Shown: in pieces, positions 34,721-47,089 of the stretch
Layout: each line of letters begins with the position of its first letter
Position numbering within the stretch: position 1 is the first letter of the stretch
Origin: Lepeophtheirus salmonis
Taxonomy: Eukaryota > Arthropoda > Copepoda > Siphonostomatoida > Caligidae
Direction: 5' to 3'
Length of the DNA stretch: 64,000 nt
NCBI RefSeq assembly: GCF_016086655.4
Contig: NC_052140.2
Location: forward strand, 5,146,001 to 5,210,000
Notes under the pieces: generated by a model
What the model was told of the DNA's origin: nothing
Databases searched by the model: none
What the model saw: the letters and a program-made list of their open reading frames with translations, nothing else
Program-made: the position numbers and the translations under genes

Positions 34721-36213
34721 CAGTACGTATATGTTAAGATTATAATAAAACCAGAAAAAGGAAGCATATATTTTTTCGATAATAAGTGGACTAAATTCGG
34801 ATTTTTCTTAAATATAAATAGTTTCAATTTTCGGATAGTTATACAAAAAGTAAGGTGGAAACTCTTAATTTTGAGGCGACCCACTCGAGTTTGATTAAAA
34901 ACTCTTTTTGACCAATCATCGATGATTTTATTACCAAAAGTTTCTTAAAAGTAATTAGTATTTCATAGAGGTTTTTATACAAAATAAAATTATAATCTTT
35001 CAACTATAATAATCAAAACCTATATCTTGTTAATGCTAAAATCTAATGTTGTTACGATTAATTAGTGTAATTTTAATCTATGTAAACTCTATATCAAGAA
35101 ATAAAATTTGCTTATCTGAGTTGATGTTTAATACAAGTTTTGGTTCTCAGTGGAGTAAAGACGGAGGGTTTCTTTATTTTTTGTAATTTTAAACAGCTGT
35201 ACAATTCTATACATTTTGACAATGTTATTTTAAAAAAACATTATATTCCCTTTTCAAATAGACTATAACTTGACAAAAGGTTTTACAATTTGCCTCTCGC
35301 CATGGAAATTTAAAAATTGGATACAAACTCAATACGAATTTTTTTAAGTGTAGTTCTTACTTATTTGCGGGCCTGGATCCGAATATACCAGATCAAAACC
35401 AGAGTTCTAAAACGCCATGTGGTCTTTTTCAATTATTCTCAATTATAAAAAACTAAAATCATGTTTTCAATAATGATACTGTCTCTATTTTATACATTTA
35501 CCCTTCGAATGTAACGTAAATAGGCTGTCTATAAATATATGATGCATGTTTTAAGCTTCACGTCAATTAGGATATATATTCATTTACTTTTATTTATTTA
35601 TTTCTATTTTCTGCACACGAAAAGTTTTCCATCCACATCACTCAATAACATTTAGGATATATTTTGTCTAAAAAAATTATACAATATAAATATTTGTAAG
35701 TATATAAACAAATGAAAGTTGCTAGATTATCCCCAAAGATTAAATAGTCTTCATCAACTACTAAAAGTGCAACAAAGCTTTCCATTCATTCATTTTTTCA
35801 TTTTATTTATTTATACAAAAGAATAAATATATATATATACATAAAAACCCACTATTTTTTTCTCTTACCTTTGTACCAACTTAATGTTCCTTTTCTTCTC
35901 TTTCTCTACTACTAGAGGAGTTATGAAATGAAAGAGACAATTAATTTAGTTCAACTCCTTCTTTCGTTTTATAGCTATTTACATACTCTAAGAAAATAAC
36001 CCTTAATTGTTCAAAAAAAAGTAGGGATAAAAAAGTATCCCTTGCTGTATGTAAATATCTGAAAAAAAACAAAGTCAAAATATATTTAAATTGACAGGCT
36101 CATGCATAAGTTTGTGGAGATATGTTTTAGTTTATAAATGTAATATAAAAATATATATTTGCTTAAAATTTTGTGAAAATAATCCAATTTAAATATTAAT
36201 TAATTAATTTTAA
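34721..36213. other. no gene seen
   Basis: AT-rich with TA and T runs; no coding or element signal recognised on either strand. Confidence 0.5.
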
Positions 36214-36215
36214 TA

Positions 36216-36832
36216 CAGTTGTTTGAAATAGCCACCCTTTGTCCGGAAGAGGCACTGGGAAGAGTAGCACAAAGACTTTTTTCAGAGAAATTGGTCCATT
36301 CCTGTATAAGAGCTTGCTTCAGAGTGTCATTAATGGGGGTGGCTCTTAGTACAAGCCCTGGCCGGAAGAATGAATCACATAGGATTCCGGTCAGGGCTAC
36401 TAGGAGCTCACATATTATTTACTCTAAAGCCCTTGGAATTTGTTTTATACCAGTCCTGCCCACCTTTTGAAGTGCAAGAGGGTGCCCCTTCTTGGCTGAA
36501 GATGTAAGGGACTTCAATATATGTGTCCAGAAGCACGGAATGATTTTGACGACCAACATGACCTTATAGATATGTTGGCAGATCTTCACATCCTCCTCGA
36601 TGAAAATGAAGGGCATCTTCTTTCCGTCATAAGACTGGTCATGACCATGACACTAGGAGGCTTCTGCCACTTGGTAACGATGCAGCGCTCCTAAGAAATG
36701 TTTTCAATGGCCTTGCCTAAAAAACATCATTTTGTGCCTTGTAGATGGACTCAACGGTGAATTTTTTTGTACATGCTGCCTCTTTGTCTCCTTATATAAT
36801 CTGGGCAAAGGGTGGCTATTTCGAACAACACA
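36216..36832 (-). mobile_element. internally deleted mariner-like element
   Basis: 617 bases bounded by inverted ends: CAGTTGTTTGAAATAGCCAC (then CC) on the left, and TGTGTTGTTCGAAATAGCCA (then CCC) reading in from the right, each next to TA. On the minus strand at 36,660-36,540 it encodes VMVM..LMTERR-like text and MPFIFIEEDVKICQHIYKVM, the stretch before the second catalytic Asp. Then, directly, it encodes APSSPDRNPM (SPDLNPLD type, third acid lost) and a tail ending KGGYFK at the terminal repeat. The HTH and HDNAP/QDGAP regions are missing, and stops occur. Inactive but probably mobilisable while its autonomous partner was active. Confidence 0.75.
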
Positions 36833-36834
36833 TA

Positions 36835-37213
36835 AAATTAATTAATTAAATTACAATTTATTAATTAATAAATTTATATTGAATTTATAAACATGAACTT
36901 CTTCCTCGACCTCTATAAAACTTGAATTATTCTACACATTAAGAAACAGGTTTTTATTGTGAAAACAATGAAAACTTATTCAATATAATTAAACAGAGCT
37001 GGGAATTTTTTTAAGAATAATGCCATGATTTTTGAGATTTTAATAAAAAATAACTAAATGATGACACATAATTAATTATTATTTACAAATTAGATTATAT
37101 ACATGTAGACAATTCCACTATACATATGTATAATTTAGTTTAATAGATTAAAAAAGAATGAAAGTATTAATAAATACATGTTAATCAAAATGACCGTTTT
37201 ATATGACGTACAA
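36835..37213. other. no gene seen
   Basis: Very AT-rich spacer between the mariner element and the 28-bp tandem repeat. Confidence 0.5.
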
Positions 37214-37310
37214 TTGTAACTTGGACAGTTTGCAAAACAAGTTTTAACTTGAACATTTTGCAAAACAAGTTGTAACTTGGACAGTTTGCAAAACAAGTTG
37301 TCACTTCTAC
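37214..37310 (+). repeat. 28-bp tandem repeat, about 3.5 units
   Basis: Units at 37,214-37,241, 37,242-37,269, 37,270-37,297 and a partial fourth. The first and third are identical (TTGTAACTTGGACAGTTTGC then AAAACAAG); the second differs at three or four positions. Confidence 0.8.
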
Positions 37311-38335
37311 ACAATATCTATATTAATAAGCAAAGCTTGTCGAGATATAGGCTGTAAAGTCATTTGAATGTGCGCTGAATATCTACTACGTGACTATTTG
37401 ATTTAACAAATAACAATATATAGCAAGAAACGTGCTTAGCTAAAGCCTAAGGCGTATGATTAAAAGAGAAAAGTAAAGGAGAGTACATATATTTCGGTTT
37501 GTAAATACTACACATTTTTTATAAATTATAAAAAATGCTTAAGATTTTCAAGCCAACAACAGCATCAACAAAAAAAAACCGCAATATTAATGTGTGTTTT
37601 TCTGTTGATGCTGTTCTTGACAACCTCAAGAATGATTTTCTTGTCCTAATCTGTTATTATTATTATTTAATTCTTGAGGAGAGAACTTTCAAGTATTGAG
37701 CATTTTCAACTTTTAATTATGGTGTACCTAAAATGAAGTTTATATTGGTTTTCCATTTGAGGAAATATTCACAAATGTAACAATGATAAGTCTTCTACGT
37801 CTAAGTCCAGAAAACATATTCAAATTAATTATTATAATTCAGTATTTATACTAATGAGTAAAGTTTGTCTGGTAAGATTTATATGTAATTTAGGCTGAGC
37901 GTGTCATATTAAAAAGTAAATGGGAGTGCAAATACAAAAAGAAGTAAATGATGTGATTTTAAAACGGGGTTATAACGAGCATGTGTAAGCTAAGGATGTC
38001 ATCTTAAAACAGAAAAGAAAAGGGGATTACATAAATATTGAGGGTAATTTATCCTAAGCATTTCTTACCATTCGAGTTGTGTTGTTCTTGGTGGCAACGG
38101 GAACCATGTCTTTTATTTTCTCAAGCTTTTACTACTATTCTTTCATTCCTGAGAAGATTACATCTATGTAATGAGGAACTACGTCTGATTTGGCTCTTGA
38201 ACAGCGCAGAGTAACATTGAAGATTAGATGCAGGTCATCTTTTCCAGGATGTAATCTCTATTTAACAACTAACACAATTTTTTTAAGTGGATTTTCTTCT
38301 TCACCAATCATCAGATTTTAATATAAACTAATCCC
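37311..38335. other. repeat fragments, no gene
   Basis: Holds weak R1-like pieces (37,655-37,690 ATTATTATTATTTAATTC; 38,200-38,230 CAGAGTAACATTGAAGATTAG) and two short GCAAAGCTTGTC / GTAAAGTTTGTCTG pieces of the GTGTCTG repeat (37,330 and 37,860). No coding signal. Confidence 0.35.
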
Positions 38336-38339
38336 AAAT

Positions 38340-38830
38340 GAAAACGGAATAATAAAAAATTATTATTATTTAATATAACTATCTTTGGTGTCAATAACGT
38401 CCTCGACATGACCTTAAAAACGGGAGCTGATCTTGATGACAGTCTCCATTAGTAGATTATTGAATTCATCCCGGATCCTTGACATCTGCTCAGATTTTAT
38501 AATGCAAGAAGATCTGTTGGTGAATTGCTCAACTGCAGCTCACATGGGGATGGGGTCCGGTGAGCTTATAGAACAAATTTGCAATGCAATTTAGATCCTT
38601 CTGACAGTCTGACCTCATCTTGTGATCAGCACTCTTTGCTATAGATCCATAACCACCTCCCCACTCGTCGAATTCCTTTCTGATTCGCCAGACTAAGGAC
38701 TTGACTGGATTAAGAAATTTGTACTCTCAACATTATCTAATCTGGGCTGGATGACAACAAGGACAATCTACCTTTTCACCGAATTCAGATTAAATACTTT
38801 ATTTATCAATGCCCTTTTTTTAAATGTCAT
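38340..38830 (-). mobile_element. mariner-like transposase relic
   Basis: The minus strand carries SLVWRIRKEFDEWGGG and, nearer the end, QMSRIRDEFNNLLMETVI then SSRF.GHVEDVIDTKDSYI. The last resembles the transposase C-terminus (SFRxRLEAVIEAxGGYIE). GC content is above the surroundings. The catalytic motifs are not recognisable, so the family call rests on the C-terminal pattern. Confidence 0.45.
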
Positions 38831-38894
38831 CTAAACAAAAAACAACGTCTTACCTGTACATGAGCTCAAATTTCGTTGTTCAACAACAGCTGTA

Positions 38895-38990
38895 TATTAT
38901 TAGAGCAAAGTGTGTCTGTTCTCGATCCCTAATTACTCAGGGCAATTCCGGGTTGTTCATTATAAGGCAGAAACTTGTAGTTTAAATGAC
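38895..38990 (+). repeat. GTGTCTG dispersed repeat
   Basis: AGAGCAAAGTGTGTCTG then CTCGATCCCTAATTACTCAG and GGCAATTCC. Related copies occur at 33,661, 41,330-41,410 and 63,812-63,880, and fragments at 37,330 and 37,860. Confidence 0.55.
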
Positions 38991-39463
38991 GTAGCTACAA
39001 TGTATCCCTTCATATACTTATCAAAATAGGAATTACATGCACCGTCCCTATTATCAAATATTGCAATAAATGGATATATTTTGCGTTTGTTTCTCGATTA
39101 AGTAAGGAAAATAAAGCATTAAACTATTATATACAAAACGTTATGAATGCTATAAGCTTTAAATGAGAATTCAATGCACGTATGAGTAGAGTTATATTTA
39201 TAAAGATAAATCTGCCTCATTGAGTTTAAATCACTTTCTTAGAACTGTAGTAAATGCTCCTGGATGAATGGATAGGTAAGCATTTAATAAAAAAGAATAT
39301 ATCGATTTGATTTTTCTTCTACTTTAATTTATTGGGCTATTACTTTATCAATAACATTAAATCCTGAATGCTTGAATTGAATCTACTTGATCTCATTCGG
39401 AATCCCTTTAAACATCTTTTTATTTTTCTAGACATATGATATAAGACAATGAAATATTTAGAG

Positions 39464-40611
39464 CAGGGTTGTTAGACTCGATGCCCGGTAATTTTGCCTA
39501 ATATTTCATCTGAATATATATATATAAATGAAATCAATATGTTGTTATTATTTATTTTTGGTTGAACTTTATATTCCCTTTGAATTTTTTAAATATTTTT
39601 TGCAATATTCATTGCTATGAAATGAATTAAATGTTGTGGGTTTTTTTTTCTGTTGGAATAATGATCCATCCGTCGTTTCTAGTGTGAATCATCCATCATG
39701 TCTTATAATAATTACTAATAGAGAAGTAATAAGTAATTATTCTATTCGAATCGTTGCTGTTTGTATTTCTTTTTCTTATTATACTAATTTTATTACTTAC
39801 TTTATTTCTCTTCCGGATTCATTACAAAGTGAGATTTGTTGGTCTGCGCATTCCATCATTTTCCCCTCAGAAAACTACAAACAAATGAGTTTTAGAGTAA
39901 TACACATTACATATTTTGATTAAAATTTCCTAAGGGAACATCAAATTTAACCAAGAATAACAGAATCAACGTATTAATCTCAATTTATTTATATATTAAG
40001 GAGAAATTCCTTGAGTCAAAATGTCCTGAGGGAAAATAGTTCAAGACATAATTACCTAGCGTTAATTTTGAGTTAATGGCCGAACACAGATTAATTTGAT
40101 CTTAAACAGTCGGGCAAGTAAATAACATTGCAAATCCACATAAAACTAAATATAACTTTACTTTTATTTTCTTTGTATTAGTCACTAATACTAATAGTTA
40201 ATTAGTTCAAAGAATAATAAATTATTTATTAACATATTTATTAAATGAATTTTCCTTTTATTTTTCCACTCACCTCTATGAATATATATGAACTATCGAT
40301 TTATCACTTTTTTTCCTGTTTGACAAACACATTTCACTAATAAGGTGCAAGGCTAGAGGAAAAGTTAATAATGCAATGGCAGTCAACAGATCCCAAACAG
40401 ACTCAAATGCTACAACCTACTGCTGTTAGTTCCGCCCAGTGTTGCTTTCATTTTGTCTACGAGTACTAAAATACTGTGTGCCCAGTGGATAATATAGGAA
40501 TCACAGATTGTACAGAAAATTACGATGATTTATGCAAATTTATCTCCTGAGCCGTACAAAAAACTCCAAGTGGGCCGGATTAGCCCTTGGGTCGTATGTT
40601 TTACACCCTTT
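39464..40611. mobile_element. hAT-type non-autonomous element with 8-bp target duplication
   Basis: 1,148 bases. The left end CAGGGTTGTTAGACTCGATG and the right end, reverse-complemented, AAAGGGTGTAAAACATACGA are imperfect inverted repeats of the hAT style; GGGCCGGATTAGCCCTTGGG near the right end is also typical. The element is flanked by the exact eight bases ATTTAGAG at 39,456-39,463 and 40,612-40,619, the duplication length made by hAT transposases. A 95-codon frame inside (39,636-39,923) has no transposase motif. Non-autonomous. Confidence 0.75.
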
Positions 40612-40929
40612 ATTTAGAGGACAAGGTAAAATGTTGGAACATAATTAAGAATATATTAATGTTTGGCTTCTACGTAGTCATTTCTGAGTGTGCACTTAAC
40701 ATCTAAGAATTACGAATGTTGGGAAAAGTGAGTATAGCTAAAGTTCAGGACATCTTATTTAAACAAAAAAATCAAAGCTATTGTAATAAAGCGAGATTTG
40801 TTGGTCCATCTTTTTGTTTGCCGATGACTCATTTTTGAATATGTTCTTAAAATCTTTGTACTACATGATCTATTTAGCAAGGAACGAATGCAGCTTTTTT
40901 GCAGTCAGCCAACTGAAGAGTAAATTACA

Positions 40930-41320
40930 TTTTTTTAAATTGTTGTCATTATTAATTAATTTCTGAGGGGTGAAATTCCTTTTCTATTAAATAGATTTTG
41001 ATACAAACCCAGAATAAACATTTATGTGTGCTTACAAAATACGAATACATTGGAGGTTTTTTGATGAGTTATAATTGGCTGATTCTTGCTAGAATCAGAG
41101 TAAAATCGAGGATCACATCAGAGTAATTTGTTCCTATATAAGTATTTATTTTCTTATCCGCCTCCTCCCTTGTCAAAGCTGTTTGTAGCTGATCTAATGG
41201 AAAAAAATTATAGCGAAGTTGTTCTTTTCAAAAAGTGTTTTTCAAATTATCCGGGTTACCATACAAAATTTTCGTTTTCATACCCAAAATGCCTTCAATC
41301 AGCATCTCTAAACATTCATA
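40930..41320 (+). repeat. dispersed repeat R1, forward copy
   Basis: Has TGTCATTATTAATTAATTTC, GTGCTTACAAAATACGAA, CGAGGATCACATCAGAGTAA, TTTGTAGCTGATCTAATGG and CATACCCAAAATGCCTTC then AATCAGCATC. It runs straight into a GTGTCTG repeat copy at 41,330. A 129-codon frame (41,128-41,517) spans both and is judged a by-product. Confidence 0.65.
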
Positions 41321-41329
41321 TCTATATTT

Positions 41330-41415
41330 GTCAAACAAAAATTGTTTGCATCCGTTTGTTGTCGACACATAATAACTCCGAGCAATGCCACGTACTCACG
41401 TTATTATTTCATAGT
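41330..41415 (+). repeat. GTGTCTG dispersed repeat, joined to R1
   Basis: Contains ATAATAACTCCGAGCAATG, matching 63,840-63,862 (CTAATAACTCAGAGCAATG) and 38,927-38,945. At 63.7 kb it also follows an R1 piece, so the two may be parts of one longer repeat. Confidence 0.5.
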
Positions 41416-42152
41416 TTTGCCACATATTCTTCAAATGTCTTTAGAATGAGTTCTAATACTTTCTGTAACATCTCCAATCAGACAACTTGTTGTAGTGAAA
41501 AAGATCATTATTGTTAAGGAATTCCTCTTGGTAAACTAATTTGTGCGTTGTACTGTTATAAAGCTTTAACATTTGTCGGAGCTGTAGTTTTAAATCAATG
41601 TCGAGAGGTATTTTAATCAACTCTTCAATCTCTAAAAAAAAAAATATATTTTGTTAAAAATGATCAACTGACTAAATGAGCAAATAAAACTGAAAATGAG
41701 TTGATATATATTAAAGTTTTTACTTAAATAATTGTTCGAAAAACTATTGAATTAATTATTAAACTGATGAATTTCCCTTTTAAAAATAAAATATAAACTT
41801 CAGTTTTTGTTTGTACAAGATTCTTATGAAGTAAGTTTCATTCAAATAATTAATTAATATGGAGTATATATTTTAAAAAGTAAGGAGTTCAAAAGACCCA
41901 TCAAAAAATGATTTTAATTAATAAGCAGCTGCAACAACTTTTATAAATATGTAAGATAAAAGTAGAAAAATTTACGCATGGTGTCGCATGTGAAAGTTTT
42001 CCCACTTCACTATGTCTGAGTCAAAACAGCTTCCGTTAAATGAACCAAAAAAAAATGTTTAACTGTTGCAACAATATACGCAGCAAACTTTATTATTTTT
42101 TACTAAAATAACCTTGAAACAGATTAAATAGTAGCTTAGCTATAGTAGTTAT

Positions 42153-42371
42153 GGAACGACGTAGCTCAATGGACAAGGCACTCGTCAAAATTATTCCCTG
42201 TTCGTAGGTTTGCGCCTCGGACGTTCCTAGAGAAGGAAATATATATTATATTTATGGACATCAAAAAATGTTTCTTGGGCAGATGGAGTAATTGTAATAC
42301 TATAATGTTTATTTATAGTTAATCAATGTAACTCCATCAACCCAATTAGAGGAACATTAGAAGAAAAAAAA
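42153..42371 (+). repeat. tRNA-derived SINE, copy S3
   Basis: The head (42,153-42,227) starts GGAACG and ends CGTTCC, with an A-box TAGCTCAATGGACAAGGC and a B-box-like GGTTTGCGCCTC. A tail follows (GGGCAGATGGAGTAATTG, ATTTATAGTTAATCAATG, AACTCCATCAACCCAATTAG) and an A-rich end at about 42,361-42,371. It shares head and tail with S1, S2 and S4. The arms do not fold into a proper anticodon stem, so it is not a working tRNA. Confidence 0.8.
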
Positions 42372-42375
42372 TAAA

Positions 42376-44052
42376 GTAAGAGCAGACATTTATATTGGTT
42401 TGTTGTGTTAAAATTTGGTGGGTCTAAGTCAACCCAGCTTAGAGTTTCTTTGAAATTGTATTAGAAGAAAGAGTGGATATCTGAAGGGAGGCAATATAAA
42501 GAATCTTTCACAAAATCTTATGGTATAGCTCAGAAATATAATTAACCCTTCGTTAGTGAACAAGGATTTTCGATACTCAAGGTTTTAAAAAAACTTTCTG
42601 TAATTCCATTTAAATGTCATTTATATTTTTAAAATGATAATAACAAATTATTTCTTAATTTTTAGGGAAACCTTTAGGGCACATTGTTTGAAAAAAATAG
42701 AATTTTCACTAAGGAGGGTTAATTATTAAATAAATACAAATAAACACAGAGTGGCAAAGACTCGCCCGCTAACTTGTGTAGATTAATTGTCTTATTAATG
42801 TTTTTCCAATGCAAGATGTCACTTCATATGCAACTTTCTTTACCTTCGCATAATTCATTATTATTTCAGTTAAATGAATATGTCGAGTTAAAATTTGATG
42901 AGTCTAAAAGTGTGTTAATTGAAATGCTTACAAACTCAGTAAGCCCGCATAATATTCCCTTTTTAGTATTATTAACCTTCAATTCCTTCATACAGCAATA
43001 GCTTCTTTTATTCTTGAAGAACTCTTTGACAAAAGCACTCCTTTTTTAATAATTTCAACTATTTTCTTATAATTTCTTTCTCTTCAATAATTGTGTTTAA
43101 ATGTTCGAATCAGTTTGATTTACCCACAAGTTCGAACCGTATATTATAGGGCAATAAAATACAATTGTGAGCTCTTTGCATTCTTAGTGTGTCATTCCTA
43201 TTTAATTGACTTAAATTGATATGTTTTGAACTTGAACTGAGTAACTAAAACTGATTTGAACATTAAACAGTTGAAACCGTTTTAATATCATACGCACCTT
43301 CTCTTTTCTCTAATTTCCATTTTTTTTCTTGAAGGAGAAGAAATAATAAGAAAATACTTTTAATTATTGGCAAATGAGAGGTTTAGTCAAAAGTTCCTCA
43401 AAAATAGAAAGGGTTATTCCTGTAAAGATGGACTGCGAGATAATAATATTAAATAAAAAAAGGGATAAACTATGCGTGCTAGATGATTGTGTTCGCACTT
43501 CAGTGAACCAGCAATACAACTCGGAGTAATTTAACCAAAAAGTCTTGAAATTGTCTTCAGTCTCCCCTACTAAAAAGAGTATAAAAAGCTTTAAAATATA
43601 TTAATTCATAATCTTTAATTTCTTTTGTAAAAGGTAACATATTTTCTTTATATAAAAACCCTCAGATTTTATACATTAAAATATAAGTTTACGAGCACAT
43701 TACTTTGATATAACAAAACATTATTTGATAGTTTCTTTCACTATTCAAATAATAAGTTGATTGCAGCGGTAACGTCAAGCTGAAGGAGGTAAAAGCAAAG
43801 ACATCTAACACTTACTTAAAATAAAGAAATAATATGATAGACTAAAATAATATTCATTGTATAAGCTTTTATTTAACTTCCCGTTAATCAGCCTTCTTTT
43901 TATTACGCGATTAGTGAACTTGGTAAAAAGTAAAAAAAATAAAATGTATTTAATTAGATTTATAGTACAACTATTATACCGGGCCAACCATTATCATTTA
44001 CCCATTTTAACACTCAAAGTGTTTTAGTACTTTTTTCACTCGTAAATATCAA
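42376..44052. other. no gene seen
   Basis: AT-rich. Small frames such as 42,774-43,001 and 43,805-43,987 have no recognisable motif. Confidence 0.4.
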
Positions 44053-44352
44053 TTAAATTGCTAAGAATTCTTGTATGTATATAAGACATTCAGAGAAATA
44101 AGTATCTATTTTAAAATCATCGTAACAGCCAAGGTTAATAGAAATACAAGGTTCGACCATCATGTAATCGGGCTTACTGGAATTTTTGATTTGATGTACC
44201 ATCCCGACTACTAGGCAAAACAGACAGATTTTGACGTCATTGACTATAACAACTGTATTCAAATAGTGACAGTCAAGGAAGGCGATATATAGGTACTCTT
44301 GATAACAGTTATACTCTATGATGCCACGATTAAAAAGTGTGGAGGAAGTCAA
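44053..44352 (-). other. 99-codon open frame, unidentified
   Basis: An uninterrupted minus-strand frame. The product is mixed, with hydrophobic runs and several cysteines (KICLFCLVVGMVHQI, then EPCISINLGCYDD). No family is recognised, no splice signals stand out and no repeat copy was found in the window. A frame of this length is uncommon but possible by chance here. Listed because it is a candidate exon, not as a supported gene. Confidence 0.2.
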
Positions 44353-45039
44353 ACATCAGTCGGAAAAGCGTAATGGTATAACTTTGTATGTATATTAATC
44401 TTGGTAATAGCATGAGTTTCAGATTCAACAACATATAATTTGGTAACTTTAAGGTAAAAATATTAAATCTATATTTTTTATAGAAAAAATTTATGGAATA
44501 TTTATTACTTTATGCGAGTTTTGAGGAACAAATTTATACTCAGACTTTTATGAGGCTGCATGTATGATGTAAAATAATAGCCACAATATTATAATTTTGT
44601 AGCTGCCGTTATACGCCACAATTCCTTATATTGACGGAAAAGAGAATCCAAGAAATCAAATTGAAAAATGCAGGAACAACGTTTAATCAAAAAGGTTGAT
44701 TAAATTCACTTAACCTCGATAAAAATGGCTTAATTTAGTTACGAACAAATAAGAAACAAAGTAATATGAGGTTAAATATAAAATTGAATATATTCTGATG
44801 GAATGTTCAGGAGCATACCCTAAACAGTAGATTGAAGGAAATAAGAAGGATTGCTTAAAGTCTCGGGTTGTATAAAATTCAAAATCCTAATGTAGTGTTA
44901 ACAAATGAAATTAATAAGACTCTACGCTAAAGGAGTCTTAAGTATGATATTTTCTAATTATTCCAAATTAAATATTTTTTAACTTATCCAACCTTTCTTG
45001 GTTACGGGGGTAGCTGCAACATTTGACAAGTGGCATACA

Positions 45040-45720
45040 AATACAATTTGTTCATCAACAAGGAGACAAAATTAAAATTATATTAGTTTTGCATATGGCA
45101 AGTATCGTGACCATATTGTTGTCAGCCATAATTTGAATGCAGGTCTTCTAAAAACACGTTGTAGCCTTGTTAATATACCTCATTCCTGAAAAACTTTCCC
45201 TGCCATAGTCAGTAGTATTAAGCTTGTACCCTTTTTTAAAATAGATGAGTGGCATCGCCAGTTACACGGATGCAAAAAATATCAATCTCATGACCGATGC
45301 TGCTGTATTATTCAGGGTGCAGTCCTCCTCATTTACTGGACCATAGATAAGGTAACTGATGTCTTTGTGTTTGCTCACGTCTTTTAATCGCTGAAGTTGA
45401 TGATGCATCTAGCCTGCTGTACGTACTGTAGATTATTAAAGCGATTGACAACAAACGAGGAAGTTCTATATAACATTTTTTGTCAATAACGGACCCTCGA
45501 ACATCGTCAAACTCTTCCCTCACCTTTGTAATGATGAATTATTTGGTATGAGCTTGCAAGTATTTTTTTTTTTTTTACTTTTTCGTGCAGTCTCCATGAT
45601 GTAACCAGATTTATTTTGTGTTGGGCACCACTTCCAGACCTCCTTTCGACACAAATCCTGTCATTAATGGTCTTCTTTACGTTGCAATGAGTCTGTTGCT
45701 TGCCTTAGTCAAGCTTTGGA
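45040..45720 (-). mobile_element. Tc1/mariner transposase relic
   Basis: The minus strand near 45,690-45,570 reads NDRICVERRSGSGAQHK, the linker after the first helix-turn-helix (family: ERxSGSGGxxxK). Near 45,260-45,190 AMPLIYFKKGYKLNTTDYGR matches the MPPIFFKKGYKLNTxDY stretch of the catalytic domain. Stops and frame changes are frequent. Neither terminal repeats nor intact catalytic acids could be placed. Confidence 0.5.
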
Positions 45721-46185
45721 TCACTGTTAGTGTGTATTCAACGCGAAGTTGAGACACAATTTGGATTCTTTTGTCTCTTTGAGACCCCATTTATCGATTG
45801 ATTGTTTTATTTTTTTTGTGATGGGTGTCAATGGAACCTTATTCCTCTCTTTTATAAGTTTCCAGATTTCAACTACGCACCCCGTATTCATATGCAAAGT
45901 TTGTACGTAGGAATTTTGATAAAATGAGATCATTTTTTTCCTTATAAGAAAAAATGAATAGATATATGTATAATGTGTAATATTAGAAATGCAAATTCTA
46001 AAAATAAATATTTTAAATACTATAGAAAATAAATTATTTTTTGCCATATTTAATTTATACTACATACGTATATTTCACATCAAAAAAGTAAGAAATATTA
46101 TATTTTACATACCATATACTTTACTATGTACATAAATAACGTTTATTTCATCAAATGTGAATAGCTTTAACCATTTACAGATGTA

Positions 46186-47038
46186 CAGGGGTGGGCATAA
46201 GTATCTAGATAACATTTTCAAGTAAGTTTAAATATTTGTGTGTGGCATTTTAAGGCAAAAAGTGTATTAAATATGAAATCTAAATTGAACAATTATCTGT
46301 AGAATATAATCACTCTCGACATTGATCACCAATCATTACTGTCAATGGTGATCGATTATTTCTGACGGGAACTTGGTCTTCATCACAAGAGGAACATTTC
46401 CTCTTGGGCCGTCCAACTGTCTTTCTTTGGATTGTCAGCAGCGTCGAAGGTGAAGTTTGACTCATTACTGAATAGCTTTATGATGCCTGGATTTTATTTA
46501 CAAACTTGGCAAAGTTATTTGCCTCTTTACAACCTGATGTATGTCATCTTCGTTCTAAGAAAGTGACGCCTTCCTATCTACTAGGACTTCAAGCCAAGGT
46601 CGTCCTAGATGGCCCTGGCCACCGTATCCTACTAGATAGATATCCTCCAAGCATAAGCAGTAATTGAAATTCAAGAATTTGCATGGATGGTCCTCTTGAA
46701 CACAGCCAGAAAGAGACTTGTCCGCGTTTTGTTTTTCTGTGAACCACATAAGAAAAATACCTTTGCCTTCTTCCAGTCGCTTTCGGACGTCATACAAAAT
46801 AATTCTAGCATAATTTTGTAACCTTTGTTTGCTGGCCACAAACAATTAAGTACTGACTTTACAGATGACATCTTGCTGCTTTATGGTGAAACTGAACAGA
46901 TTAAGTATAAAAACAAAAGTTGTAAAGTTGTTGTCTATGGACAGTACTTTCGGTTGAAGTTAGAGATTAGCAAGAAAAACGCTCTGCATTTAAAAAAATA
47001 TCTATTAGAAATAGTCTGGATACTTTTGCCGGCCCCTA
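46186..47038 (-). mobile_element. Tc1-like element with TA flanks
   Basis: 853 bases. The left end CAGGGGTGGGCATAAGTATC (then TAGA) and the right end, reverse-complemented, TAGGGGCCGGCAAAAGTATC (then CAGA) are inverted copies, each bordered by TA (46,184-46,185; 47,039-47,040). The minus strand encodes an N-terminal part, KQRLQNYARIILYDVRKRLE then EGKGIFLMWFTEKQNADK (46,845-46,720), and a degenerate remainder with short fragments around 46,560-46,380. No catalytic triad is recognisable. Another frame (46,825-47,049) is a shadow. An internally reduced, inactive copy with well-kept ends. Confidence 0.75.
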
Positions 47039-47089
47039 TATGGGTCTAGCAAAAAGAAGTGACGAATCAGGGGAATCCTTTTTAACGTT

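Noticed and set aside
41128..41517. A 129-codon plus frame as a gene
   Set aside because: It spans two dispersed repeats (R1 and the GTGTCTG repeat) and has no motif; judged a by-product.
42153..42227. A functional tRNA gene
   Set aside because: Acceptor ends and A/B boxes fit, but no proper anticodon arm forms and the sequence continues into the shared SINE tail.
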